This document shows, piece after piece, positions 34,116 to 64,000 of a DNA stretch of 64,000 nucleotides. Numbering within the stretch: the stretch's first letter is position 1; each line of letters opens with the position of its first letter. Made by a program: the position numbers and the translations under genes. Origin of the DNA: Hypomesus transpacificus (taxonomy: Eukaryota; Chordata; Actinopteri; Osmeriformes; Osmeridae); the NCBI RefSeq assembly GCF_021917145.1, contig NC_061061.1, positions 4,039,390-4,103,389 on the forward strand, read 5' to 3'. Under the pieces are notes generated by a model. The model made no database searches and had not been told where the DNA came from. It saw only the letters and a list, made by a program, of their open reading frames with translations.

Positions 34116-37100
34116 TCACACGACCTCGTCTGACTCCAGACTGTACTCGCTGTACAGGGCGTCCAGGATGGACAGCTGCGTCTCCATGGCGGGCAGGTAC
34201 ACCCCCAGGTCTCGGCGCATGCCCAGCGCAAAGCCGTCCTTCAGCTCGTCGCCCGCTCTGGACACCAGGGCGGCGGCGAAGCCGGCGTGCGACGGCGCGG
34301 CTCTCAGGGCCAGCTGGACACAGGAGGCACGAGCGGTCAGGAGGGGGGGACACTCTCACAGACAACGGGGGGGGGGGTCGAGTCACAGTGTGAATGCAGG
34401 GGTGAGGGCGGTGGTACTCACCGCAAACACACCCCGGACCACCCATCCATGGTACCGTCGCAGCGTCTTCCCATAGGCGCTGTCTGAGGAGGAGAAAAGT
34501 CTCTGTTTTGGGGGGGTCATTTGGAACAGGTACAGGTTCTATGGACACTTTCTAGGCACTTTCTAAGCCTCTTTGGTCCTGCTCCTATTAACAATAGCAA
34601 ACGACCAGAACACTGATTAAAACGTTCTGCAACGTGTGCATATCCCTAGGTGGAAACGTCCCCCCATTTGAGAAAACACTGGATTAGAACATAAGAGCAG
34701 TAGTTAGTCAATAGTACGTGAGGTATATCTCGTAAAAGTATGTACCAATTTTCGGGTCATGCAAGTTTGTGTTCTGTATGTATATATATGTGTGTGTGTG
34801 TGTCTGCATGCATGTGTGTCTATATGTATGTATGTATTTATATACATATATATATGTATATGTGTGGGTGTATATGTGTGTGTTAAACGGACAGCCGACT
34901 CACTGAGTGCCCCCTGGATGTCGCGCGCCCCGGCGTTGACCTCCGACAGGAACTCCTTGAGGAAGCTGAGGCCTCGTCGGAGCCACAGCAGAGCCTCCGT
35001 GGCCGAGTTGCGGACCTGGGCCACGCCCGTCTGGACCTCGTGCAGAACGATGCTCTGCAGCGTGGGGAAGCTCTCAGGGTCGGACACCAGCTTCTGGTGG
35101 ATCTTCTACACAGCCACGGCACACGGGGTGTGGAGACACAGGTGTTGGGACTGAAGGAGTTGGGGATTCTGTTCTGTGATGTACTGTACAGTAAACTCCA
35201 ACTGTAAGGGTTTTGTGCATGTGGAGTGTCTACTTAAATTATTTCACTTGAGTTGTGAATCTTTCCTGTAAGTTATACCAGTACAGACAACTGAGAAAGG
35301 CGGAGTTTTAACCTTCAAGCCATGAACAATTAAGATGTGGTAACCTGTTTGCACTGCCAACATTCAAGACTCGAGGCCTCCTGACATAAAAACAGGGGCA
35401 TAAGGCGCCCCCATGTGGTCATATTGAGTACTACTAAGAATGGCAACGTCAGTGAGACGATTATAGGTTCTATAAATATAACTCTTTTATCATAAGCAAC
35501 AAGCATATGTGCAGTCACATCTTCACAAGCTGTCACACTCACCTTGATGTTTCCTACAAAATCCATTTTAACCGGAGCAAACACTGTGGACCCCAGCTTG
35601 TCTGAGGAGAGAGAGTCCTTTGTCATTGAGCATGTTGATCATTTAGCAGCTGGGCCACTGAGTTTCCGTCCCCACTAAACCATTGAGCATTGACAAGAAT
35701 TTCACAACCCGATTCGTTCACCTCAACCCGGACCACAAAGAAGTACCACATGCAACCAGGCACAGTGAACGACGATGGAGCATATAGTCAGCCAGTAAGG
35801 AAAAGGCAGGGGAAGGTCCTTTTGAGAGCGGGCCCCTCGTGTTGAGGACAGGTGAAAGGGGGGATACTGTGTGAAGAGTGAGTCCTTCCAGACGCACCAC
35901 AGCTGTCACGTTGACTGCGCGTGGCAAAATGACGAGTCATACCTCTTTGTTTGGTGTGAAAACCAAAGCGCTGACAGGTGACCACGGTTTAGCATGCAAC
36001 CCTCCCCACACGCACACCCGCACACCTACATACCTCAAAGGCCATTCAGTCAATTAGTAAATGTATGAAGAAAGCCTCGTAAAAGAAGTGAAAGAGGAAT
36101 GACATGCAGGCACGCTCGCGGGAGAGAGACAGAACAAAAGACTCGACGAGACCAGGCAGAGACAGGAACGGAGGCGCATGCACTAATGATCGGGGTGGGG
36201 GCGGGGGATGCGTGTGACAACGACGGTGTTTTAAAATGGCTTCCACCAGCCTCATTAAAGACGGAGAGTGACGTCAACATTGAACATCGGGCAACAGAAG
36301 AAACGGGAAGATGAGGCAGGCAGGTGAGGAGAGAGACTGGAGAGTGTGGAGAGTGTGACAGTCCTACCTAACACAGGCACTATCGCATAGCAAGAATCCA
36401 AAAAATCTTGAGTAGGGATACCACAGTCGTCGTCCAGTCTTATATCACTAAATCTAAAAATTGAAACAGATTCAAACAAAGGAATATATTAGGGAATGGT
36501 GCCAGCATTTCAAACTTTTATTTGAGCCAATGAATCAAGCATAAATAAATAAATACAATCAAAACCAAGACCAACATAGAAAGGATCCACCAAAGTGCAT
36601 GCAGTTGTGTCAGTGATGGAAGGGATTGTTCTAGAATCAAACTCTAAATGAAGCTGAATACAGTTGCTGTTAACTGGAATGGAAACTCCTATGTGATATG
36701 GTAACTAATCTAGAATGTGCTTTTCTGTTTCGTGGCATCTGGCTGCCTAAATAACGATATTGCTGAATCTTGTGCTTCAATACTGCATCTACACTTCCTT
36801 AATACTGCAACCACACACTGCTACACAGCAACAGTCTTGCTACATAGCGACGGTGAATTCCTCATGAGCAATAATCAAGCGCCATCATACGTGAACATCA
36901 TGGCAATGACAACTTCCTGCCAAGTGTTCAGGAACACTTAAGGGGTTTAGAGTCGGGTGAAATCAAAAGAAAGAGGAAAGATGATTACCAAAAAAATACT
37001 TTACAAACCCAAACATCAGGTGAGGGCATCTCTGTGTCATGTGATCAGGAGAGAACACACTGAAGTAAAACAATCATCATTCTCCAAATTTGATTTTCAG

Positions 37101-40100
37101 ACTGACTTCAATTCTAGTCATTTCACTTCTTAATGAAAAGGTTTGTTCTTTGGGGGGGGGGGGAAAACAGACCTTTGCTTGAAATCCAAGCACTGTTATT
37201 GTCCTCTTAATGGTTAACATTTCAGACGCAACATTAACAGAATACTGTATGAGTACACACTAAACAACCTCAAGTAATAGACATCTTGTGGTACTGATGT
37301 CAGTTCGTAATTTTAAAAGACAATGATATCAACCATTACCAGCACCTGGTAAAATAATGATTCTGTGTTCATTCTAACTGTCGTGTTTACGAAATGTGAA
37401 TTTTGGACCGCTGAGTCACCTAGAGAATGTGACCCTCCTGAGGCGTATTGCCATACCTGTGGCTCATTGTGCTGAAGAAGGTTTCCACCTGCTCTATCTC
37501 TTCCTCCTGCTCCTCCTCCTGCTGCTGCACAGCACCCTGGGAATGTTGCTCCTCCAGCTTAGACTCAGCCTGGTAAGGGACAGCTTCCGGTTTCTTCTGA
37601 AGCAGGACATGGCTCTTTTCCTCCTTCTCCTGGGTAATGTCCACTTGCTGTTTATTCTCCACTTCCTCCATCTCCTCCCCCAACTCTTCCCTGTCTCCGG
37701 AAGGTTCCGTCTCAGAGGGGTTCTGGGTAATCTGGGTAGGGGTTTCTGGTATCTCCTCAGGGACTGGTCGGTCCTCACCAGCTGGACAGTTCTCTATGGA
37801 CCACGACACACACACACACACACACAGACAGACGTGCACCCAAACGTTTAGCTTGGTCCACAACCACACTAAGTTGAACATTTGTCATGTCGAGTAATTA
37901 CATCTTGGCTTGTTAGTTAATGAGGGTCCATTCATTGAATATGCAAATGCAATAAAGTAGCAGGAGATTCATCACTGTCCCACCCTCTAAAAGGCATTAT
38001 TTTAACCATGACTGCGTACCACCGATTAGCCAATATTTCTGCAGGATAGTTCTCCTTTATGGAATGCAATATAGGTCTTATGTGTAAAGAGTCCAGATGA
38101 TAAAAAATAATATAAACATGTTTTAAAGCTAAACATCAGTCGGTCAGAGTATTCTCCTTTATGGTGTTCACTTTAGGATAAATTATTCAGATTCATAGTG
38201 TATCCTGTGTGTGTGTACGTGCATGCGTGTTGGGGGGGGGATTTGAACCTGTTGGGTGTGTTTGTGTGCTCTCTGGGACTGTGTCAGGCCCATCCAGCTC
38301 ATCTGGTCTATCTGCTCCAGAGCTCAGACTCTGGTTGTCAGGTTCTAAAGCGCTGTCCAAGATTGCACTAGGGTCACCCGCTCTGAAAAACAACAACACA
38401 AAGAGGGTTGAGAGAGAGAGAGTTCCTGTATGTAGCAAGATGTTAAAGGGGGGATTGCGTGAAAAGCAGGTTGAGTGATGGTATTGAATTTTAGAAGCGC
38501 GTGACCTACTTTCTTTCAAGGATCTGATTGGATTGGTTGATAGGTTTGACCTGTCGAGAACCCAAAACATCACATTTTATCCACATCCATTTAGTTTCAG
38601 GCATCAAACAATGAATTTGGCCGTGTGATTTGCACTTATAGCCTTCAGTCGGAATGACAACATTAAACTTCATACTGTTATATACACAAACATTCCACTG
38701 TCTATGTGTCTCCTTGGTTAAAAGTGTACGCTGAATGAATATATCTGCTCAATGGAGACGTTATCTCTGGGTGGTTGCGGGTGGGTGTACCTTCAGCGGT
38801 TTAACGGCCGCCACAGGGGGGGACCCGGGGGGGCTCTGCATGGGGAGCTCAGAGGTGAAGCTGTGGTTAGCTATCTGCATGCACTCCTCCAGGGTCTTCA
38901 GAAAGGTGGTGCACGTGGACTTCAACATGTTTCCCGTGTCCTCGCCCGCCTGAGAACGTTTCACACGACCTACTGTTACAAACTGCCGTGGCAGTGGGGA
39001 GATGTCACATGGCCGGGATTTTCCTTTGCTCCTCGAGCCAGGCCCAAATTCTTGGGTTACCTCTGCGGATTCCCTTGGCTCGTCGCTGTCCTTGATCTTG
39101 TTGACTTGCTGGAGGAGGAGGTCACAGTACAGCCGCAGTTCTGACATCTTGGTTTTCAGAGCCTCTGTGCTTTCCTGCAGCTCTGAGGGGGGAGGGAGAA
39201 CAAAATGAGACCAGGAAGAGGGAGCTGGCCCTCTTAAGTTGTTGGAGATATGGAACAGTGCACACATCAGGTATTGGGACTCAGCTGTCAATGCTATGAA
39301 ATGCTGTATTTGACAGAATCCAACAGAAATCCACCTTTCTCTCTCTTGGTTCTGTTGTCTGTAAGACAGGCTTTTGCGGTTCCCAGGGCAACCAGCCATT
39401 TCTGTCTCTCTGCTGTGTTGAGGGCTCGGAGGTAGAAGTACTGTTCTCCAGGGATGGTCAGGTCAACTCGGGTCAAGTCAGAGGGGTGAACTACGGTGAC
39501 GTGAATTTGATGGTTGGAGGAGAAAATCACGAGTTAGCTAACACGTTTCCTTATAAAAATAATGTAATTAACTAGTTTATTATGGTTTCATTATAGCCAT
39601 TTCCATTTAGTGGTAACCTATATCTACCAACCTTGTATCTCACAGACTGATATTTTAATGCTGCCCTTGCATCCTTTCCAAGCATCTTCTTGAGAATCGT
39701 AGTAGGACAAGGTCCCTCCCTTAAGCACAAACCATCGAGGCTGCCAGCCTGCAAGCAAAACACTCAATGAAGCACACCTCAAAAGCCGGTGTCGATTGGA
39801 TCTAGCTAGCACTTCTTCTCGCGAGGCAACCAGTCATTTCTTGATGATGTCTTGCAAAATCATAAATTGGGGTGAATTATCTATCAAATCATAATCTTGG
39901 GTTTGCAACTGAGCATCGTAACATAAAAGCTAGCCTCAGGTTATGTTCTGTGTAGTGATAATTACAGTCCCTAAGCACTATGTTGGATTCTAGCTAGCTT
40001 ACCTACGCTAGCTTCCAGTATGCAAAGGAGTTCAGCAAAAGCTAGCATGTATGTAGTATACCGGTATACTGATAACGTGGCCAACGTGTTAGTATGAAAT

Positions 40101-40334
40101 AACCCTGTCTCTCGCCTACTTGTAAGCCTTGCCTTGCTATGCATCTTGCTACCTAGTCACAGAGATGACAGTTCACACTAGTGAGCTAACACTAACCTTA
40201 TTTTATTAGCATAGCACCCTTACCTAACAAGCTAGCTAGATTAAGAAGACTTGCTATAAGACTGAAACAGCGAGTGGAGCGTAGGTCTACATACCACTTA
40301 TGTAATTTGTCCATTTATGCAGTATCCCCTCCAT
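34116..40334 (-). CDS. plekha8: PLEKHA8 (FAPP2), PH and GLTP domain glucosylceramide transfer protein
   Basis: Moves glucosylceramide to the trans-Golgi, targeted by PI4P and ARF1. Exons, 5' to 3': 40334-40295, 39748-39632, 39490-39335, 39182-39061, 38949-38791, 38550-38510, 38382-38249, 37793-37457, 36453-36368, 35601-35543, 35105-34904, 34483-34422, 34313-34116. The frame closes at 570 residues (human 519); the extra length is in the acidic middle encoded by exons 7-8. The PH domain is residues 1 to about 95, with Lys7 and Arg18, the PI4P-contact positions known from FAPP proteins. A TFFSTMS segment near 366-372 could be a phospho-FFAT site for VAP binding (inference). The C-terminal GLTP fold keeps Asp411, Asn415, Lys418, Trp458 and His496, matching the glycolipid headgroup site. 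It ends LESDEVV, as in human. Exon 7 has a weak GTTCAA donor. Confidence 0.96.
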
Positions 40335-43300
40335 TGTTTATCTCTTCTTGTGGTTCATTACTTGTTTTTCTAGGTAATTACAAGACGCGAGTTACAGCAG
40401 ATCTCAGACTGAGGCTACTCAGCGTATCATTTTGGAGCAGCTGTGCATTTTCTTCATTGAGGTTGTGGAGGTAACTTACGTAGCATTGTACGTGAATCGG
40501 ATGCAGTTTGATCGCGTAAAATCCTCCCCTGCCTTGTGACATGTGAGCACTGAATCGTTCTCAGCGCCAATGAACAGTAAACTTTTAGAAATGGGGCGCA
40601 ACTTACACACATTCTAAACCAATCGTAAAACAGGAGGAGGCTCCCAGCTAAGCAAGTGAATCATTTGTTGCCACTGTCAAGTGGGCTATCTGAAGTTGCT
40701 TGCCACGTAGCTATCGGCAATCCAAGCAAGTTTCATGCATTGTTGCAGTTTTGTCATTTCTGAAAGTGTTGCATAATTTTTGACAAGTACCGGTATGCAT
40801 AGCCTAGGCCCTAGGTTACAGTTGCTCTCGTATGCCTACATTAGTTCATACATTAAATGCTAGTACTACGGAGTGTTTCGCTTTTTGTTATTCTCTTTCT
40901 CTGGGAATTCCGCAAAACGACCAAACCAGAGATCAAACCATTTGTTTTCGGATGGTGACATTCTTCATGTTGACCTCGAGATTAGGCTACTCCAGAGTAA
41001 TGGGGCCATTTTTCATTTCAGGTGACTGCGGATAAACTATGCTCCGACGACTCGATTATGACTTTGTTCAATTGTCATCTAAACAAGTCGACTTTATCCA
41101 TCAGAAAACACGTGCGACCCACAACTATAGTTGTATTCAAGCCAAGGCTGTAGCATGGAGTCAACATTGGGGGGGACGAATTGCATTTTTTATGACAATT
41201 TTGGACAGCGTGCGTGGTTGCATGTCGTAGCGTAGCACATTTATATTTTAATATCAATATATTGGGGGGGATATTTTGACCAGATTTGAATATTGGGGGG
41301 GATGTGTCCCCCCCAATATGTATTATGATTACGGCCTTGATTCAAGCAACATTATAATAAGAGCAAAATCAAATAGGGCCTAGGTGTGGCACCCTGCAGG
41401 CTACAGCTCATCCTCATCATTCCCTACTACAATTTTGCTCCTTTCTTGATAGGCTATTCAACCAACCCCTAATCTTTCTTACAAGACCAGAAACTTGTTG
41501 ACTAACCCAATGTTGTCTTAATGTGGTTGATTAAAACGGGGTTGGATCTGTGTGGCTCCCGACAGCCGCCACCAAGGGGATAAGAACCCAGTGGTTCACT
41601 CTGGGCATCAGGGAAGTAATCAAGGGTTGGGATTGAAAGACGTGTTCCGGAAAGAGCAGAAGCTGATCATCCCTCCAGATCTGGTTTACAGAGTCAAAGT
41701 TAACCTAAATGACTTCGTTCGACTGGTTTGTTTTTATGTGATCAGCAAATTCATCATACCAACTCATGAATCCTAAGGCAAACTGAGTGAAGCAGTGATG
41801 CCCCCCGCCATCCTTATAGCCTACTCTAGATTAAGATCATAAAAAGTAACCAAATAATTGCCGCTCAGGAGGATAATGACATATTATACCTATATATTAG
41901 ATGTTATTCGATATTTTTATTGTCTGCCCGGGAATGAAAATTGCAGAATGTACGGTATTTTCCCCAAATTCACAATTATTATATTTACGTAAATTACAGG
42001 TAGTTAAATTAGATATATTAGGCCTACTAATTGTGAATATGTTGCAGTCATAACAGCTGGACAATTGAAACAGACTTTAAACAGTAAATTATCTGTTAAA
42101 TAACTTAATGTAGGCTAATTGTAAGATTAAACCAGATGCGTTCATGTTAAAATGGTTAGGCCTATAGGCTCCGTAAACTCAACAAAAGATAACCACAACA
42201 TTTAGCCTACATTTTTTACTTGTGCAGTCACTGATAGCTATGGCAACTGATGTCAAACGAAGTTTGCACTCGAGTCTTTTTTAACATTAGTCATCCACTG
42301 AAATAAAAAACATATTTCAAGAATTCTTCACTAGAGGGTGCGCTTGCTTGTCTCACGCCCAAAAAGTCATCAGTCCAATTGCACCTGTGCGTTTTAACAT
42401 CCGTTTGGCACTTGTACTCTTCGTGCACGTTCATGTTTTTATGAGTTACGGAAACTACCTTATTTCCAGTGATGTGGAGGAATCTAAAATGCATTCACTA
42501 TGGTTCTGTTTATACACTTTTTAATTGTGATCTACTCTATTGTATGGCAAGACAGCAGCATTCCTCACCACACCCCAAGTAGACAAGCCCATTAACAATT
42601 TGTTTGTGTTTCACCACATTTGCATATCAATCTACTGACATTGAGCCATTGAGTACGAATTCCATCCACGCCCAAATGAATTTCAGCCCTAAGTTGATCT
42701 CCGTTAAGACATTTTAATTGCTCTGTGAGTTTTGGCATGGAGCAAAACGAAAGTCCTCAACCTTGAACCAAATGATACAATCAAAACCTTTAGTTTAGCA
42801 ATGTCAAATAGGAATAAAACACATGAGAAACTGTAAATCTTTGCTGTTATTTTAAATATCAAGTTAAACAAAAAGGATGTAGGCTATAGGGCCTACATTC
42901 CATGTGAATTAAGTATTATGTAGATATGTTTTAAACTAAACGACTGACAATGATTACTTCATATACCTGAGTCTGGTGTGACAAAAACATAATGTCACCG
43001 TGTGTGCAATTTGTACATGCTTGTGAAAGACAGAGTTTGAGAGATGTGCATGTGCATCTGTTCAAAACAAACATGTAAAGAATAGAATAGCATAGAATAG
43101 CATTGCATAGAAACACTGTAATCACTTTGCATAGGCCTACAATTTAGAATTACATATATTTAGAGGTTATTTAGGTAAAAACAAAAGACTAAACTAAATT
43201 CAGAAAAACATGTAGATTTACTTTTGCAATACTGCACGATCCCTTTCTAGAAGTATAAGCAAGGTAATACGTGATATTGTTTCAGACGAACCCACATACT

Positions 43301-43507
43301 AATAAATTACTAGAATATGTAAAAAGATGATGATGAGCTATTCCTTCATTTTGATCCCACCTATTGAATATACTACATATTTAAATCATTGACAATGAGT
43401 TGTTGTCCTTACTAGCAGTAAGTACTCTCTAAAGTGTCCATTAAACACGTAAATGTAAAGCTACAGGTACACTTCGTCACTTGGCAGTGATTATAGTGCA
43501 TTATATT
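40335..43507. other. PLEKHA8 promoter side and intergenic stretch
   Basis: Two CCAAT pentamers (40567-40571 and 40619-40623) lie 230-290 bases upstream of the PLEKHA8 start codon and may belong to its promoter. The rest is AT-rich. Near 41160-41320, runs such as GGGGGGGATGTGTCCCCCCC look like a decayed repeat. Human WIPF3, SCRN1 and FKBP14 lie between these genes, but no trace of them is visible. Confidence 0.5.
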
Positions 43508-43834
43508 CTATTTTGCAACAACAGCCAGTCCGACATTTCCATTGTTAAAGTTGCTGTTATCTGGAATGGCCGCTCGAACTCTTCTTTTTTCTTTAAATCG
43601 TCCCGAACGAGAAATGTTGAGGTTCCGTCGGCAAGTCTGTTCATTGAACATAGGCTCAAACTCTGCCTCTTCAAAAATTTCCTTGTGAAATTTCCCCTTT
43701 TCAGAATCTGGAGATGCGATGGAAGACGCAGTTTCCCCATCAGGTTTGGCACCCCCGGATTGCTCATCTGTCGATATTGTGTTATTCTTCTTCCTCACGG
43801 TAAATGCCCGCCACCAAGGGTATCTCGCTGCCAT
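43508..43834 (-). CDS. prr15: PRR15 (proline-rich protein 15) homologue, 108 residues
   Basis: Single coding exon. An acceptor (ACTCTTACAG) 24 bases upstream of the ATG puts the exon start at 43858, so a noncoding first exon is predicted further right. Two conserved family segments are present: PWW near the N-terminus (residues 6-8) and RRNLNISRSGRFKEKRRVRA at 69-88, nearly identical to the mammalian core. Between them the sequence is acidic and Ser/Glu-rich. Only five prolines occur in the whole protein, so the family name fits poorly. Position next to CHN2, on the same strand, matches human 7p14. The molecular function is not established; mammalian work links it to early conceptus development and Wnt-related expression. 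Human PRR15 is about 129 residues. Confidence 0.88.
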   Translation of the reverse strand: MAARYPWWRAFTVRKKNNTISTDEQSGGAKPDGETASSIASPDSEKGKFHKEIFEEAEFEPMFNEQTCRRNLNISRSGRFKEKRRVRAAIPDNSNFNNGNVGLAVVAK

Positions 43835-43858
43835 GGTGAGGATTTTGTGGTAGTCCGC

Positions 43859-45424
43859 CTGTAAGAGTATATGAGTTCATGTTAATTATATTGTTATTAC
43901 AGGACTAATTGTATAATGTGTGTGCGTCTATTGCAGTGTTGATAAAAGCAGGCTAGTGACCTGATGCTGTCTTCTGTAGTCTTGGAAAGATTAAATCCAC
44001 TATGAATTTGATATGGTATCCCTCTTCCTACAGCAGACTTATGTTAACATAACTTACAGGAGGTTACAATGTTTGTGTCTGAATTTGCTCACCTCACCTG
44101 CCTTTATCACCTGTGTAGCTCCGCCCACATGGAGGCAGGTGAAATGATCTCTTATTCATACAAACAACTTGAGCAATAAGACAGACACAAAATAGTATAA
44201 ATGGAAGTTTCACATCCTTTAATAAATCATTATTTGATAAATTACAATCTTAATTGCACCCATCACAAAAATACTTTTAATAAAATTGATTTGTAAAAAG
44301 GATTCACATAATTATATCAAATTATACAATGGTTAGCTACCTTTATTACTCCGACTAAGTTGAAAGTTGGAGAAGGTAAAGGAAACTACTTTGGCTCCAG
44401 GCTGTTTGGGTGTTTCATAAATGTCCCAAACTATGTAGTCTGACTCATTTGAGAATTCTGCTGGGTATTTTAGTTGTTGCCACAAACGTTATAGGACGAA
44501 TAACCGTATACAGCATTCCGCAGTTGGTTGGCAAACTTTAACTCCCGCATGGACAGTATTATACAGATGTATACTGAATTTGAAAATATTTTGTCTATGC
44601 ATGCATCCATTTTTTCCATCATGAATATTTGTAAGGATGAACCCATTCTGACTTTGCTAAGAACATTCAATAATAAAATGAACAACACACTAACAATAAA
44701 AACAGATTTTCCTTGACGGGTATGCTGTTTTACTTGTACAGTAGTACACTTTTCCGAGTTTGCATTTGAAAATGAATGCTAGGCTAAACCACTGACACTC
44801 TTGACAGACAACATTATGTACATAATATTACACAAAAGAACATAATGCAGAAAAATTCCACCATAAAAACACATCTGAATAAAATAAATTCACCACACTC
44901 TTTGCGAAAGAAAAAGTGCTTTAAAAGCTACCAATGATCTTCATTGTCATTTAAGTTTGCGCATAGTTCTTAATGTGTTCCCACTCAAACCAGATTTTAA
45001 AAGTAACAGATCTTGGATTCAAATTGAACCTGCCTTCCCTTGTCAAACTCATCACAGTGTGCACAAAAACATATGATGCCTTTGACCAGCCAATCAATAT
45101 GGGGTCCCCTATTGATAAACGCACTATTGAACCCGAGCCACCGTAATGTGCTAATGCTACGAGTGGCTTGATTCACAGTAGTTGCTGAATGTTGGGACTT
45201 TTCCCCCAGTATCTCACACGGGAACCCAGGTGTGGTCTCTGACCTAACTTTGCCAGATACACTGTAGCCACGCTTAAGAGAGAAAAGCACTGTAAGCTCA
45301 AATCAGACCACGCTATGAACACGTTTCACATGTTGTTAGAAGACAGAATCAGGGCTTGGCTTGGTTTCCTCGGTTACAGAATAAATAAAAGTAATTTGTA
45401 AATAGGCGCACAAGGCTCCAGTCC
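43859..45424 (-). other. PRR15 upstream region and CHN2 3' region
   Basis: This AT-rich stretch should hold the PRR15 first exon and promoter and the CHN2 3' untranslated region. A minus-strand AATAAA (plus-strand TTTATT at 44342-44347) lies about 1.1 kb past the CHN2 stop and is the best polyadenylation candidate. I see no other gene. Confidence 0.5.
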
Positions 45425-63900
<18,476 letters not shown>

Positions 63901-64000
63901 CCCAATCGCTTTGAAGATCGGTTACTCGCGTGTGGTCAAGGTGCGCTCCCAGCACGTCTCCGGCGGTCCGTCCATCTCAACCTGTCACGTCCCCTTTCTG

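Noticed and set aside
37396-37851. A Leu-rich plus-strand frame of 151 codons
   Set aside because: It is the antisense of PLEKHA8 exon 8 (acidic linker), which has matching splice phases on the minus strand.
41160-41340. Repeated GGGGGGGAT/ATCCCCCCC blocks as a transposon
   Set aside because: No terminal repeat or duplication could be bounded, so it is noted only as probable decayed repeat.

Overview
The window looks like nuclear DNA of a teleost fish. Coding sequence is split into short exons with GT...AG introns, introns carry tRNA-derived fish SINEs and hAT-type MITEs, and long homopolymers and microsatellites are frequent. The predicted proteins closely match vertebrate families. There are no bacterial, phage, CRISPR or rRNA features. 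I cannot name the species.

Left block, plus strand (1-30.2 kb): ANKRD28 (3' 25 exons, 5' end outside the window), a small two-coding-exon gene for an 85-residue secreted protein I do not recognise (12.1-12.6 kb), HACL1 (17 coding exons, complete) and COLQ (17 coding exons, complete). ANKRD28, HACL1 and COLQ have the same order and relative orientation as on human 3p25. Human BTD, which lies between ANKRD28 and HACL1, is absent here, and the small secreted-protein gene sits in that gap.

Right block, minus strand (32.8-63.9 kb): read from the right, CHN2 (13 coding exons, beta2-type start at 63900), PRR15 (single coding exon) and PLEKHA8/FAPP2 (13 coding exons). These match human 7p14-p15 in order and orientation, without WIPF3, SCRN1 and FKBP14. 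CHN2 also has an internal alternative first exon near 50.2-50.5 kb, giving a short chimaerin without the SH2 domain. The two blocks converge tail to tail at 30-33 kb, where a roughly 960-bp minisatellite lies.

The genes are not an operon-like system. They cover phosphatase-6 scaffolding (ANKRD28), peroxisomal alpha-oxidation (HACL1), anchoring of synaptic acetylcholinesterase (COLQ), glucosylceramide transport at the Golgi (PLEKHA8) and Rac inactivation (CHN2). Exon models were built by hand. For HACL1, COLQ, PLEKHA8 and CHN2 every splice phase closes and the protein lengths (568, 457, 570 and 465 residues) are close to the human proteins as I recall them. The main novelty candidate is the orphan secreted-peptide gene. 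Next are the chimaerin exon that runs through a splice acceptor, a GC-AG intron in HACL1 that carries a hAT element, and several well-bounded MITEs.
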